This document shows positions 13,351 to 27,500 of a stretch of 64,000 bases of DNA, in pieces. Numbering within the stretch: the stretch's first letter is position 1; each line of letters begins with the position of its first letter. The DNA comes from Sinonovacula constricta. Its lineage: Eukaryota > Mollusca > Bivalvia > Cardiida > Solecurtidae. The translations under genes were made by a program, and so were the position numbers. The notes beneath the pieces were generated by a model. It searched no databases and was not told where the DNA came from. It saw only the letters and a program-made list of their open reading frames with translations. The stretch spans positions 22,960,954 through 23,024,953 of the forward strand of contig CM017556.1 in the NCBI GenBank assembly GCA_007844125.1, read 5' to 3'.

Positions 13351-13399
13351 TTTTTTGCTGTATCCAGATGCATGATTAACACTGTATTCTTATAAATGC

Positions 13400-14088
13400 A
13401 TCCTTTTAGACTACATAGTGAAAGAAATACATTTTCATTTAATTGAGCTTTCTTTTTCTGTCAGTAATTTATAAGTTCATTTGTGAATTTTAGCCTCTCC
13501 CTGGTGATGTAATTACGTCTTATCAAATTTTACAAATTAAATTATGGTATTTTTTTAATTTCACTTAAAGGTCATTAAACACATATTATGTACTTTATAT
13601 TATATACTTTATAAATGAACACACTTTATCATACAGCAGTTTTTAGTTTGAGTTTAAAAAATCTACGTTTCTGTAGCAGCATAAACAATTACCATGATAT
13701 TACTACAAATTGCAATTAAGCTTTACACTCGCCATTAACAAATACTGCTATATCAAACAGACCACGCCTTAGCACAACTATATTAAACGTCACAGAACCA
13801 GCGACAATAAACACATTCAATGTATTTATTTGCTGACACATCCAGCTGATTTTAAACACACCATTTATCTCATATGTGAAAATGGCCGCGTGCTCAAACA
13901 CTTTGGCTGTTCTATCAATGTCACTTTTTGGTACTTAATACGAGATCGCTAATTTCGGCATATACTACAAACGAATTAAAGATGTAAGGCGTAAAATGAA
14001 ACTGTTTAGTACATCATTCAACATCATTCAAAAAATGACGTCATCAATATACAGACACATAAATAAATTTTAATAATAAATAAATAAG

Positions 14089-14127
<39 letters not shown>

Positions 14128-17100
14128 ATACAATTGTGCTTTTTGTAATTCACGTATTAATGTAATATTCAAGGACTCATAGAGATTATCAATTTAAGTT
14201 ATATTTTATATTTTTAAATGTACTTTAAAAATGTACTTTCATAAAAACCTTAACATATCAGATTTCTTGAATAACATTGGTGGCTGCATGAACGGCTTAA
14301 TGCAACAGAATGGGTCTCTGTCGTTTGTAGACAAAACGAATCAACATTTCAATGTCAACCGGATTTTTTTGTTTGCTTGATATGAAGGAAAACGGGACGT
14401 TTTCCATTCGAATGAGAACTGCACTCAACAAGCACAGGTAAATACTATCTTTCTAATTTAGAAACAGGAGCAGCAGCAGCAAAAAAGAAAAGCAGCAAAA
14501 ATATAAGCAAAAGAAGCAGTAACACAGTAACACAACCTGCCTTACGATTAAGCAGACAATTTTAACCATTCACTTCGGGTGGTCTTTGAATACAGGTTTG
14601 GCTGTAAAATTAGTTACAGACATAAGACTAAAGGCCTTTCGTTAAAATTTTCAGAGTTTGACAGCCTAGGTTTTAAGTTGATCTTTAACCACTAATGTCT
14701 TATTATAAGTCTTATTTTATGCTGTCTACACAGGGAATTACCATACTTTTTACAGCACAATTAAGTAAAGCAAAGACAGTTAAACGTAACAAATGCTTTT
14801 AATCTATTACGAATTTTCAAGAGAAATTGACATATAGATTACAAAACACAAATTTATTGCAACGCAATTATTTAGACTGATTTAGAAAAGGAAAATGACG
14901 CCATTTCTAAGACTAATGTTAGGTTCGCATTAAGCTTAGTTTTCAAATATAAAAGTAAAAGCTAGTGGCGACATAAAACATGCAGCACAAAATGAAATGT
15001 GCAGTTACTCAAGCTGATCCGAGATGTTACTTTGCCTGAAGCAAACCAAAAAACAACGTGAGAGTGACACAAATTTTGCTTATGTGGAAAAGGTCAAGAC
15101 ATGTGAATAATGCAGAGGTAAAATACATCTATCGTCTTAAATAATCGCGTTGCTCGACAAGACAGATTTTTTTATGGTATGTTTGAGAGTGGTCGTCCTG
15201 TCTATAATGAAGTACAAATACAAATATTTTGTTGCTTTGAACATAAAATAAACATATCAAATATCGTTTACACAAACATCGTGAAAACATGGATTAACTG
15301 AATAGCATATTATGTTTTGTGTGCTTATATTAAGGCGGTAACATGTAAGGTGTTCATGTTATAAACAGTACATCTTATTAAAATTAAGTAAGAACGTATT
15401 TTGTAAATCTGGTTTGATTTATTGTGTATTTAGTTTATATGTGTATATAAAACAACTTAACTGTTCAGCGATACAATGGGCAAAGATACAGACATGGACA
15501 TACAACGTTGTTAAACTTATATTAATAGCCCTCGAACGTGTTTAATGTATTGGTAAAATACATTTTTGAATAAATTGCAATCTTTCGTTTTAAATAATCG
15601 CTTTGAATGGACGGAAACGATCGTGCTTTTTTTCTGGTTAGTTGATCTTATTTCATGATAAGTGCCTTTCAGATGACTTAACCTTCTGTCATTTCACACC
15701 TACTGACTAACTACTACTAAATCGAAGTAAAGTAATAATGTTTTTTGATCTATGTAAATGTTAATGCCATTATACTTTTAACAATTAAGTCCGAGTATTG
15801 CAACATTGTTGAGAAACAATTTGATTCTATTACATTTAAACACATTGAAAACACCAAAAACGGATTTTCTATGTAGTGTGACAGCGTTGGATACTTTAGC
15901 AAAACGTAGCAAAATATAACATAACATGCCTTACTTGCATACCGTCCCATTTAAATTCATTATGATATCTGCTCTCGTTTTCCAAATACGGACTGTGTCG
16001 AGAAAAATCGAGAAATCCTAGGAATACTAAAATCTCAGAGAAGTACTAAATGGAAAGCATTTTTATCCGTCGATATCTTAGTCATCACGCAATATCCGCA
16101 TCTCAAGTTTTTTAAGACAGCAAATTAAATATAGGTTTCCATATTTTATTACGCCATTTCTTATAAAAAATAAGTCATTTGAAAATAAAGTAAAATTCTA
16201 ATTAAAGCTACAAATTTCACGGACACAGCAATAACGCGACTGCAAGGTTCCTGCAATAATAAGGAAACTATGACATTTGCAAATCCAAATACATTAATGC
16301 AACTTATTAAATTGCTGTAAGGATTTTTGTTACTTCTACACAGAAACTAAATGTTATGGACTTTTAACTATTTGACTTCACTTTTGTGCTCTCTATCAGC
16401 AGAAATGTTTTAATGAACACCGAAGACATTAACATGAAAGCAAATTCTTGTGATCCTGCACTGAGTTCGTCAGAGTTTCCATTGTACATGTTAATTACAA
16501 GGGACAGATTTATTACACATTTTACGGAAAAGATTACCGTTATCATTAATTAACCTATTTTACTTTTGTTTAAAATCAAATGCGCCAGACGAACGTGTAT
16601 GAGGAATGTTTATTTTATGACGTAGGTAAAACACTATTTGTCAGCGAAAAAAGATTGCATAGACGCAAAGTTATCTGTTGTATAAAGGTGAAAAGATTCA
16701 AAATGTATATTATCGTATTTCTTTCATAGAAATACATAAACAATTTATTGTAGTACTTCCCTTGGACTTCCGATGATCGGTAAGGTTCTAATGAATACAG
16801 ACGTTATCATGGTTTCCTCTGTTCTTGTGACTTTGCAGCGAAATAGATTTTAAGATCTTAAAAATATCGGGTGAAACCGTTTTAACACATGCTATTATGA
16901 AAATGAAACAAACATTAATATTAAAATTTTACCTATAGTCTTGAATAAAAGCAGGACATACTCAATGCTTACTGGCATACGTATACCTGAACATTTAATC
17001 TATGTACATAAGATCCCCACTAAAATTTGTTTATCTTGTCATTATGTCATTATTTACAGTCGGGACTGTTTTAACATAACCATTAAAATGTGTTGCTATT

Positions 17101-17880
17101 AACAGTAGTACAAGATGTAGTTACAATCACAAAACATTAGTTATAATCGGTAATAATTTCCATCTAAAAGTAAAGGGTAGATATATTGTGACGACATTTT
17201 TTTTAAAGGCCTACGTCATTTCGATTAGGAGACTCTTAAGACTTCTTGTAAAATGATGTAGTAATAAACTGGTTTCTGGCACTGCTATTAAAACCTTTAC
17301 TTTAGTATGCACAAGTGCAAACCTTCAAATTTCGTATTTGTAAATACCACAGGATGTAGCAAGAGGTTAATCATCATCAATGAAATAAATCTCAATACCA
17401 AATTTTAAATCGTCTCTCTTAACAGAAATAAGTAAAAACGGTAATATTGGGAATGCTTGTCTAAATATCTAGATCTGCTGCTTTAAAATGTCAAGGATGG
17501 TGCGAACATAATGTCAAGTCCGCAGCAGTATATGATAAATCTGCAATCAATAGTGAACCGTTGGTTCTCATGGCATACCAATAAGAAATCAGGTGTTGTC
17601 ACATATGAAACATAAAGCTTCACAAATATCCATACCAGTCCAAATTGTGAATCTATCTAAGAATGAATTGGGGAAAAATAATTTAGTTACAGGCAACATA
17701 TTGATGTTAGTCACAAGCAAAGGTTTATTTAAAACACAACAATTTGAAATAAATTAAATAAAAACGTGTACATTGTAGAAACTACTGGCACAAAAGATGC
17801 TAAACGAACATCATGCCTAAGACATTCTCAGATTTTTTTATTGACAAAAATGCTAGGTTCCGATTCTTTTCATAATATTA
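13400..17880. other. Array unit 1 interior, no gene seen
   Basis: AT-rich DNA with a (TAAA)n tract at 14075-14130 and weak internal similarity between about 10910-11040 and 16370-16460. No coding or RNA signal was recognised. Confidence 0.5.
14075..14130. repeat. (TAAA)n microsatellite
   Basis: About 14 near-perfect tetranucleotide units with one TAAG variant. Confidence 0.9.
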
Positions 17881-18039
17881 AACAACTTGATTAAGAACTA
17901 CAAGAATACAGGAGTGGAGAAGTTAAGAATATTAATGGTGCTGCAAAGGCAGGTATTTGTGAATTTTTATGGAGTTTTGTTCTTAGAAATCAAGTTCAAT
18001 TTTGTTTTCTTTTCAAGATTCGAGCTTGGTATTGTATCT

Positions 18040-18180
18040 CTGCAACGTCTGTTTATGACTATCAATGACTTAGTATTTGGCTTACATGTAAACAACTTTG
18101 TTCTATGCCTTTCCAAATTTTACTATCCGTTGCAATGCCCATAATATTTTGTCATGCATTCTTATTTATGGCTGTCAATG
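18040..18180 (+). repeat. Fragment of the dispersed block family's 3' flank
   Basis: TTTGGCTTACATG, GTTCTATGCCTTTCCAAATTT and GTTGCAATGCCCATA match the sequence that follows the conserved block at 57560-57630 and 58170-58245, here without the block itself. Confidence 0.45.
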
Positions 18181-21100
18181 TTGGTGTTTAAACGAAATTA
18201 GATTCCTTAAAAAATAACAGGATGATGAAGATAAATTTTACTCGATTCTTGATTTTTTATCTAAAAATGCTCCTTTCCATGTACTGAGTGCTAGTTTTTC
18301 TAAATGTTATCTCTCTCTTTTACACCATCGTTCAGCAAACATATTTTCAATTGGCAACGGTAGAATCAATTCCACCTGGCAGGTGATATTTCGGACATTA
18401 AATAAACCTCGTTTTTTTCTGTCACCATTATTGTTATGTCCACACCTAACGGTAAAAAGGTGTCATGAGATGAATCATTTAGGCTCGGGAATGCTGCAGT
18501 TTGGTTACAATTAAAAACAATGCTGAAATAAACACATCATTGGTTTGATTTTGTTGTAGTGTAATTTTGGATTATAGTGAAAATTCTTATATCCAAAAGA
18601 TACAAAAGATGCTGGTTAAGTTGATGAAACTAATTGTTTTGTTACATTACTTTCTTAAAATGTCGAGATGGGGCTGTTTGTCAATATGCGATCTCAGAGC
18701 ATGGTAGGTGTTCCATTAAATTCCTTTTATATAACGGATGTATACTATGATATATTTATTTTGTCCTCCTCATAGTGGAATAAAAATACAAACAATAAAT
18801 AGTTATCAGTTATTCCACAGCAGTTCTGCCTCGCCAAGGTGTCCAATTACAGACAAAATAAAATTAAAATGCCTCCTATTTCTTTAGAAATTCGCTGATG
18901 TTGCACCAAGGCATGCAATTTCTGAAATTGTCACATAAATTGGAAATACGTCTCTTTTCTGTTATTTTAGTTATGCAATCTAATTGCTTCTGTTAATTTA
19001 TAATCCTAACCGGATTTACGAAACGTGAATGAAGGAATAAAGAGTACATGTATAAGCTCTAACGAATAAACTGCGTAATTGCACAATACATTAGACTTTG
19101 ATTAGTAGTTAATCTTACAATTCTCGCGCATTGGACATTGAATATTGAAATGTATGTCAACAGATTCCATAGCAACAGAACACGCTCAACTGTCTTACGA
19201 CAGTAATACTGAAAATGAAAATTTCGGAATTGATCCATGATCTGCAAGCATGCATTATATATTTGAAATGTTGCATGCCAAATAAATAAACGCACCAACT
19301 CATAATCCCTTGATATATTTACAATGTTTGATTTATGAACCGCGATAAAAAGATGCAAATGTCTTGTGAGCATTGCCTCATATATTAAAACTAGCATCTG
19401 CTCAGGACAAACGCGCACATGTTTAATATAAAAGGGAAAGACACGCTGAAACAAGACATTACACACATAGATAAAAAACAACACTTAATGTTTTAATGCA
19501 AACACTTAAGCGCTCGTTGTTTGTAGTAAATTCTATTGTAAAGTACTAGACTTCAAATAGACAACAGTAAAAGTTAGATTGACACGATGTATACCATTTT
19601 TTAAACATTGAAACGTTTGCTTAACAATGTAAATACAACAAACAACTATCAGTACCTTATGAAGATGGACATTTCAGGCTTAGCTGTATGATTTAGTATT
19701 TATTACAATCAATTTGTCTAAATAACAATTTGAGTTATTTTTATTAACACAGCAAGGAAAGATTTATTCATATGAGTCTCCACAATCAGAATATATCAAT
19801 TATCTTAATTCGCAGAGACATAATGTTAACGGTTGATTGTTAAAGACAGGTTCTGAAACATTGAGAACGCATGCGTAGAATGACAAATTTTGTTGACTGC
19901 ATACATGTTGTAAAGTAAAATCTGCCTGTCTGTCTGTTCGATGCATTGACGTTGGCTTTAGCTTTATTAATTAACATTTCCCTACAAAACAAAAACAATA
20001 TATTTAACTTTGTCGATTTAAGCAATAAACACTCACATCATACACATACATTTTGTGCATATCAAAGCCATACCTGTTTGCAGTATTATTATACGTTTGT
20101 TTAATCTAAGAATGACTGACTTAATTTATTCATGAGATTATTCTAACAAAGGTACATACAAATTATCAAGGAATACAATGTACTTAATTTTTTATTAGGA
20201 TAGAATATTTATGAAAAATCAGTCCAGGATACTAATACTTTGATGAAATCTTATGTATACTGTTCTGCATTGTTTGGTAAATGAAGAGCTTAAATTGTCC
20301 TAGACATATTAAAGGATCTCTTTACTCACACACAATAGCATACTTTTGGTTTGTTTAAACTGCCAATCATCTTTTCTCTCCCGAGTACGTTAATATATTT
20401 TGCTCTATATTTGAGTACAGATTCATAATCTCAAGTTTACCGTTTCATTCAATCGACCATGTGCTTTGAATCGAATGCAGTAACTTTAGACAATGAAGAG
20501 AGCACGTCCCAACAATAAATGAACTACGTTTTAAATAATATACAACATTTCAATAACTGACTGTCATCAAAAATGACACTTTTCAATATGTTAATTGACA
20601 TTTTTTATTTTGGTTACCGGAGTGTAACATTCATAAGGATAAAACAAATTTTCAAGCCCATTATGCAAATAATAAACATGTTTCGTGTTTAGCATAGTTA
20701 AAGAAACAAACAATGAGAAGTGAGTTTAGTTTTATTTCTTCTAATTCTGTCTTTGAATGTATTGCAGTCCATAAAGCTAGAACAAAGACTTTGGTAATTT
20801 TGTTTTTCCATCAGATGCAATTTTTAATAAATCATTATAAGGCTTTTAATATTATTTTCACCGAATGTTATGGAATGACTTATACTTTGTTTAAACAAAT
20901 GGTCATATAACACTGCCAAATTTTGATACTTACATTAAAAGGTAACAAAACGTAGCGTTTTAGTAAAATTACTGCACGTTTTGTCCCATATGTAACATTT
21001 ATGCTTATTTAGTCAAAGATTCTTAAACCTGTTTAGTGTAATATAATTGTAAGACAAAATGTTTAATACTGCACCCTTTTGTACTTCACGTCCATCGTAA

Positions 21101-21462
21101 ATAGATTTACAATGCATAGACATTCTTTACCTTAATTCGACATTTTTTGTCAGATATTAAATGTGTGGCAATCGTCAGGACAAATATTTGGTTATATAGT
21201 GATGTCTGGTTAGATTGAACAAATTCAGCTAGGGTAAGACTGTATCATGTAAATGTGATGTAACCTTTTATTACGTTACGTTACTTCACAAAGGCCATGT
21301 TAACATACACTCTCATTAGGTTTGGTCAGAACATCCTTTCATTTGCAGCATGAACATCTTACAATTAATAATGCCTTATTTAACAACAATCAACATGAAC
21401 TAAGACAGCGTTGCTGTTTATAGAGGGTAATAGACATACAACTACTAGTATAGTGCTCTATC

Positions 21463-21465
<3 letters not shown>

Positions 21466-21536
<71 letters not shown>
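21466..21536. repeat. (TA)n microsatellite at the unit 1 / unit 2 junction
   Basis: About 35 uninterrupted TA dinucleotides directly before the start of the unit 2 lead block. Confidence 0.95.
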
Positions 21537-21539
<3 letters not shown>

Positions 21540-21540
21540 C

Positions 21541-22080
21541 GTTTCTGTACATTACATTTATTTCTAAATGGAAAACATATGACAGTCTGGGGAAATATCT
21601 ATGACAATCTTGTGAGAGCCGAACGACAATCAATAGGGAAATAGATTTGCTCGATGGCATTTAATTATCAAAAAAGTTTTACTATAATATGATTATGACT
21701 TGTCGATGAAACAAATTGTCATGCCAATAAAGTAAACGCCTATTGTATTTTACAGGAGAAGACAAATTGACAGCGTCATGTGAATCTAAAGAATTCTTTC
21801 TATTACATTTGCAACCATTAGCGGTTGTTTAGATGGACGCCTCTGTAACTTCAATTTTCCGGACAATTTCCCCATTTCCAATAAATCCAACACAAAGCTC
21901 TCATATTTGACATCGGAATGGTTTCCATGTTTGTCATCTGATGATTGAACACTATAGGACCAAGTCTGGTTTTAGTTAAGATAAATCTACTAGACGCATA
22001 AATATCATATTACGTTGAAAAGTGCGCAAATTCCAACTGCATCTTACAACATATGCAAGTATGCAGGAAACAGTATTAAG
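21541..22080 (+). repeat. Array unit 2, lead block
   Basis: Nearly collinear with 30533-31060, including the stretches CTGGGGAAATATCT and GATTATGACTTGT, and a shared ACATTTGCAACCATTAGCGG. The block starts immediately after a (TA)n tract. Confidence 0.85.
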
Positions 22081-23539
22081 ATGGCTGGTTTGTGACAGTT
22101 ACTTTTAAAAAAAATCCACCAAGCTCTTGTCGATTATTTCTGGAAATATGCATTGGCATTTAACAGTATCATTGATTGATTAATTTATTTATACAAACAT
22201 AATAACAATACTTATAATGAACAACCAACATATGTCAATAATCCAGGAGATAAAAAATAAAATCCCTAAAGGTTCAATCAAGAGAGTAGTTTGAAATAAA
22301 ACAGCAAAAGCAATGATGCATAATAAGAACAAGTTGATGATTCCATAAAGCGATGATGCATTTTTGTATGTCTAAAAGTATAATAATATCAATAAAATAA
22401 AAGCCTACAATGCGATTAATAAAGTTGACTTAACAGGTGCCATGATTGGTTTTCATGTCTCGATCATATGGAATAACCTTCTGATTTATTTATTTACACT
22501 AGTGTAGTGCTTTACTATTGATTTGATAGAATGACATGTCAAGCTAAAAGGTTATAAACGTATATACAATACATGGTGTCAGGCATCACTGGTGGACTCA
22601 TGGAATATCATGGAAAGTTTTAAATGACACTAGTGCTCATATAATTGCATTCCCTCTATACTGAAAATCCAAGCGCCGAAGTAGGAATTGTTCGTAAAAA
22701 AATAAAATTCAAAAGTGAATTACGTTCTGTATATAGTTTTAAAATGCAAATTGTAAAATGAAATAACTTATAATTTACCTATAGCATGAAACCTTAAACT
22801 GTATGAAGGTCGATTGTGTGACCAAAATATTGTACAAACATGTTTTTAGTTACATAACCATGTAATGATGTCCCTAAGATATTAAATCAACATACAATGT
22901 ACATGACATGAATTGTTGTTGCTTTCCTTGCAATCTTTTTTTTTATAAAAAGACTCAACTATAAAATGCGTTTGAAAATATGTTTTCAGTTTATGAAACT
23001 CCTTGTTGCCTTTCTTTTGACAAACGACCCTTTATAAAACTTCTCATCAACGTAGACGTTAAGGAACTTAACTCTGCGTTTTTGCCTGTTGTTCACCAAT
23101 AATTCGTAGTCCCAATTTAAGACCTTATCACAAATCTCTTTATTATAATTCCCAATTAGGCCTTTCAGTCTGACAAATTAGCAAAGTCAAAGTGAAAAAC
23201 AACGTTAAGGATATGTGTCTATAAATTCTTTGAAAATATTATGTCCTGGTATTCATGTTTAGACCAATTCTAACATATGAATGAATTTTGATTTTAGTCC
23301 ATAACGTTCATATTTGTCTTGCATAAAAGCGTTGAAGATACACCACACTTCCTCTATGGTTAGAAATATATAGTGTCAGAAAAGGATGTGTGCCTTTGCA
23401 GTTATTGCAATGTGATTTTCAAGCTTGCTCTCACATTAATTAATCAATCACATGCGTTGTTATATTCAAACAATCTAAAAACTATATCCACATTCTACAA
23501 GCAATAATTGTTGATTGTAATTTAACAAAATGTCACTAG

Positions 23540-24220
23540 GCACACGCTTAAGTATACTCACGTCTGTACTTTTTATGAAATCTGATTAATGAACTGCGAG
23601 TAATTAGTTTAGCTCTGAGGAATATACAGGGAAATTGCATAGACATCTGACGTGGAATGGTTATAAATCTTACAAATTTCACGGATTCGACAATTAATAT
23701 CGCGGATTGATAAAAGCAGGCCGCAAGTTTTATGACAACATAAAATTCTCAAATGTCCTGAGTTTTATACGCAATTTCAGATTGCAGTAATATTGTACGT
23801 TGAAAAGCAATTTTTGAAATTGTCCTATAATCTGCAAGCAGCCCTTATTTATATTTAGATATACTAAAACGTCTTAATGCGCACATTAAGGTTGACTCCT
23901 AATTAGATTTCCGCATAAGCTCTGATTGATAGACCGCCAGTAACGAGTGCCTTCAGCTATGATGTGCCTAGAAATTGCTTAGTATTTTGGTTTGAAATGA
24001 TTCTTTCTTTCCTAATGTTACATATTAAACTATTAATGCATCGAGTGAATAAAAGCAGTACGCAAATTTGATGGCAACATCAATCTGTCAAATGTCTTCT
24101 GTGTTATACCTACTTTCATTTGAATTGCTGCGGTGGACAAATTAGCTAATTTTATTAGGTCGTTTAAATGTTCAAATAGAAATTTACAACCAAGCGTGTA
24201 AATGAAAATATATATCAGCA
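23540..24220 (+). repeat. Two adjacent copies of the about 300-bp subrepeat (unit 2)
   Basis: The first copy (about 23540-23870) and second copy (about 23880-24220) both carry a TCTGATTRATRRAC-like start, GATAAAAGCAGG or GAATAAAAGCAG, a GCAA-rich word, GGCAACAT or GACAACAT, then a TCAAATGTC word. The pair matches 33055-33670 copy for copy, so the doubling predates the split of units 2 and 3. Confidence 0.65.
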
Positions 24221-26869
24221 AACCTTTTTAAATATTTCTAGAGAACATAATAAAACGGCATTTTGAATTTCAATACTTGACATAGAAGTATACTATAAAA
24301 AGTAACGAAAGGTCAGTACTGTTTAAATGTTCTTATCTATTTAGGCAGTACAGCTATTCACTTTTATCTTAGAACCCATTTTTATATGAGTTTTATCTGA
24401 TATTGTAATAATTTGATGTTTTAATATTACATGAACACAATCATGCTCCATAAGCCTAATCAAACCTTTAATTGGCTAAATTTAAAAAAGCCCCTATAAT
24501 CATTTCGTTACGTTACGTTTCCTCGCTTAGAACTAAATAGAATAAATCATATTGACCAGAGGTAGAACAACGAGAATCAGACTGCCTTAACTTTCATTAT
24601 TGGAACCAAATATGCAATTTTGATTGCAGTTTTCCTTGTATACTTCTATGAACCTAATTTTATGTTAGCATCAGCCCATTCTACCAAAAGTCTTATTATA
24701 GAAGATTTCAATTCAAGGTCACGTTGTCTTGACGGTAACCTTACTATAGGAAGTTTATGAGGTAAATGTGCCTTAGACTTCCTCAGAATGTTTTCATTGA
24801 AAAAATGTTAAGACTTAAATCTTTATAAAAATATTTTTCACAAAATTTAACAACGTAAGTAAGAACTACAGAAGACAGGAGTTAAGCAGTTTAGAGATAT
24901 TAATCGCTGCAAAGTTTGGCATTATCTATTAATCGTATTTGTATAGAATTGTTTACTTAGGAATCCAGTTCGGTAAAAGAATATCATTCTTGTAAAAACT
25001 CGATCTTTATATTTAATCTGTGCAACTTCTGTTAATGACTATCAATGCCTTTAATGATATCACCGTCGTTGCTAATGTGACAAGTAATCGTGAATAACTC
25101 AGCACTGGGTACTTTTTGTAGTAAATTATGTTATTAGCGACTTTATCCACAGACAGAAAGACCGTATTTATTGTGAATATTCCGAAATGAATATTTTAGT
25201 TTAAACGAAAGTTAGATTTTAGCGGAAAACAAAAGAATGATATAGATAAAATCTTACTCTTTTCTTATTATCTTAAAAAGCCCCTTTCCATGTATCAAGT
25301 GCCTTCTTTCTTTTTTCACATTAGATTGGCAGACAAACTTGTGTCTGCAATGGCTTTACGCTAAAGGTAAAATCAATTCTATCTGGCAGGCGATATTTCA
25401 GGCCGTAAAAACTCCGTATATTTTGTCGTCAATATTTTAGTAAACTTTACTTTAATAAAATGTATAGTTGGACTGTCTTTCAGTATGAAATCTAGAAGCA
25501 TGCTAAGTGTACTTTTAAAGGCGGTATCCGACAGTTTGAGCAACACTTTCTGTTCTCAAATAACCCAATAAGTCATTGTTACCCGAAAATGACCTGCAAA
25601 ATGTTGTTAATTGAAGTCCAAGATCGGTATTAGCAGTCAAGTATTCTTCATTGCAAACAGGTAATTCCTATTGAGCCCTGCTGCAAAGGTAGGTATTTTT
25701 AAACTTAGACACCAACGTGACCACTAACTTTTGAGATCATGTAATATAATCTTTCGGGTAATTCGCTCCGTTTTCGAAATCTATATTAGCAGCAAACACT
25801 ATCGAACATTTATACTATTGGAAAGAATACACATTCAGAGGGATTTTATTTCGCAATAAGTTCTGTTTAACAAAGTACTTAGTGTTCAAATCGTATTTAG
25901 TAAGATTTAAGTATGGATTTATACATTTGTATGCCTTAATTCCCAATAGCAGTGGTTCGATATTGTTATATGTTTTTGATATAGGCAAACTGTTGGTTAA
26001 CACCTTTAAACTCATATAATATAACGGATGTGTACATACCATATACGTATACGCCTAATATATTTGTCCTCCTCATTGTGGAATACAGGAACAAACAACA
26101 AATAGCTAAAAGTTATTTTACACAGTGTCGGCATCGCCTAAGAGTCCAATTTACTAAACAAAATTTGAAGTAATTTCTATTTTTTTTCAAAATCCGCTGC
26201 TATTGCACCATGCAAGGTAATTTGTTAAATTGTTTCATAAATTGAAAATTCTTCTCCTTGCATGTGATTTTAGTTATGAAATCTTAATGTTTCTGTTAAT
26301 GTATAATTCCAATCAGATTAACGAAAAGTGAATAAATAGTAAAAACCGTTATCTGTAATGAATAAATTGGGTTACTGCACCATATACTCGACTTAAATCG
26401 GTAGTAAAACTTTCAAATCTCAGGGGTTGGACATTTTATTCTGCGGATATATATATAAACAGCACGCGTGTTTTATTGCAATATAACACGCGCAAATATC
26501 TTTTTTTGTAATTCCAAAGGACAGTAATTGCGCACAGACAAGGCAATTTGCTGACTTGATCTAGAACTGTAACAGTCCATTATCAAATTGAAGTGCTTTT
26601 AAAAATCTAAATGCACACGCCAACTTATAATCTCCTTATTTCTTTCAAATCCGTGATTTACTAAGCGAGATAAATAAAAACAAAAAAATGTAAATGAAAA
26701 TGTTTTCTGTGATTTGCAGAATATATAAAATGTTTAGTTTGCACTAGACGAACACGTGTAGGTTTGATGTGACAACCATACTGAAAGAAGACGTATTACA
26801 ATAGGAAAAAAACAACACTTAATATATTAGGACAATAAATAGTGTAACTCAGAGGAATAAACTGCCGAA

Positions 26870-27080
26870 TTTACACAATTGTTTTTCTGGGAATAAACCT
26901 CACAGATTCGACATCAATTCATAGCGTAGATAAAAGCAGGACGCATGTTTTATGGCAGCATAAAACCTAAATTATGTTGTATACAATATTTCGCTATTTC
27001 AATAAAATTGCTCCCGTCGACAAATTTGGCTTGATATTAAGTCGTCCTTATATTCGTTTTTATTTCTATAGGAAATTATG
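26870..27080 (+). repeat. Further copy of the about 300-bp subrepeat
   Basis: Carries CACAGATTCGACATCAATTC, GATAAAAGCAGGACGCA, TTTTATGGCAGCATAAAA and TTGCTCCCGTCGACAAATTT. The last word also occurs in altered form at 24125 and 33615. Confidence 0.55.
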
Positions 27081-27283
27081 AGAATCGTTTCTTAGATGAG
27101 CAAACATTAATATTCTCAATGCTAGAAACCATTCAATTTGCTTGATAGTGGAAAGTATGAAGTCAATTGCAGTTTACCAATATTGTACAGTTGACATTAC
27201 TGGATTTACTATGATGGCGGAATGTTATCCTTTATAATGTAAATACTTAAAAGCAAGTTGTTACTTACACTGTTTGTTTGCTA

Positions 27284-27500
27284 GAAAAACCTTCAGGAAG
27301 TGCGAGGTTGGAGCGCTCCACAAACCAGGTTTAAGCACCCCAGGTGGCCCTTTTGCCGATTGACAGTTCCAAGGCGGTAACTGATGTTTTTTCTTTATGT
27401 GTGTTATGTCTCGTCTCTGTGTTTGTGTCACATTTACATTTACCTTGTTTGCCTTTGGCTACTAGTAGATAAAATTTAAATATCTGTGAAAATTTTGATA
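27284..27500 (+). mobile_element. Dispersed block copy 2 plus downstream tail
   Basis: The block (27284-27388) has the palindrome GGAGCGCTCC, then CAGGTTTAAGCACCCCAG. It is followed by GTTATGTCTCGTCTCTGTG and a TTTACCTTGTTTGCC word shared with copies at 30130, 33720, 43560, 45900 and 48310. No reverse transcriptase sequence lies upstream. Confidence 0.75.

Noticed and set aside
19059..19484. 141-codon minus-strand ORF
   Set aside because: It lies in a duplicated block whose partner (26380-26800) does not keep the frame. The composition (many Ile, Leu, Phe, Tyr, Cys) is that of random AT-rich DNA, and no family motif is visible.
21411..21660. Tyr/Ile repeat ORFs on both strands
   Set aside because: Simple translation of the (TA)n tract.
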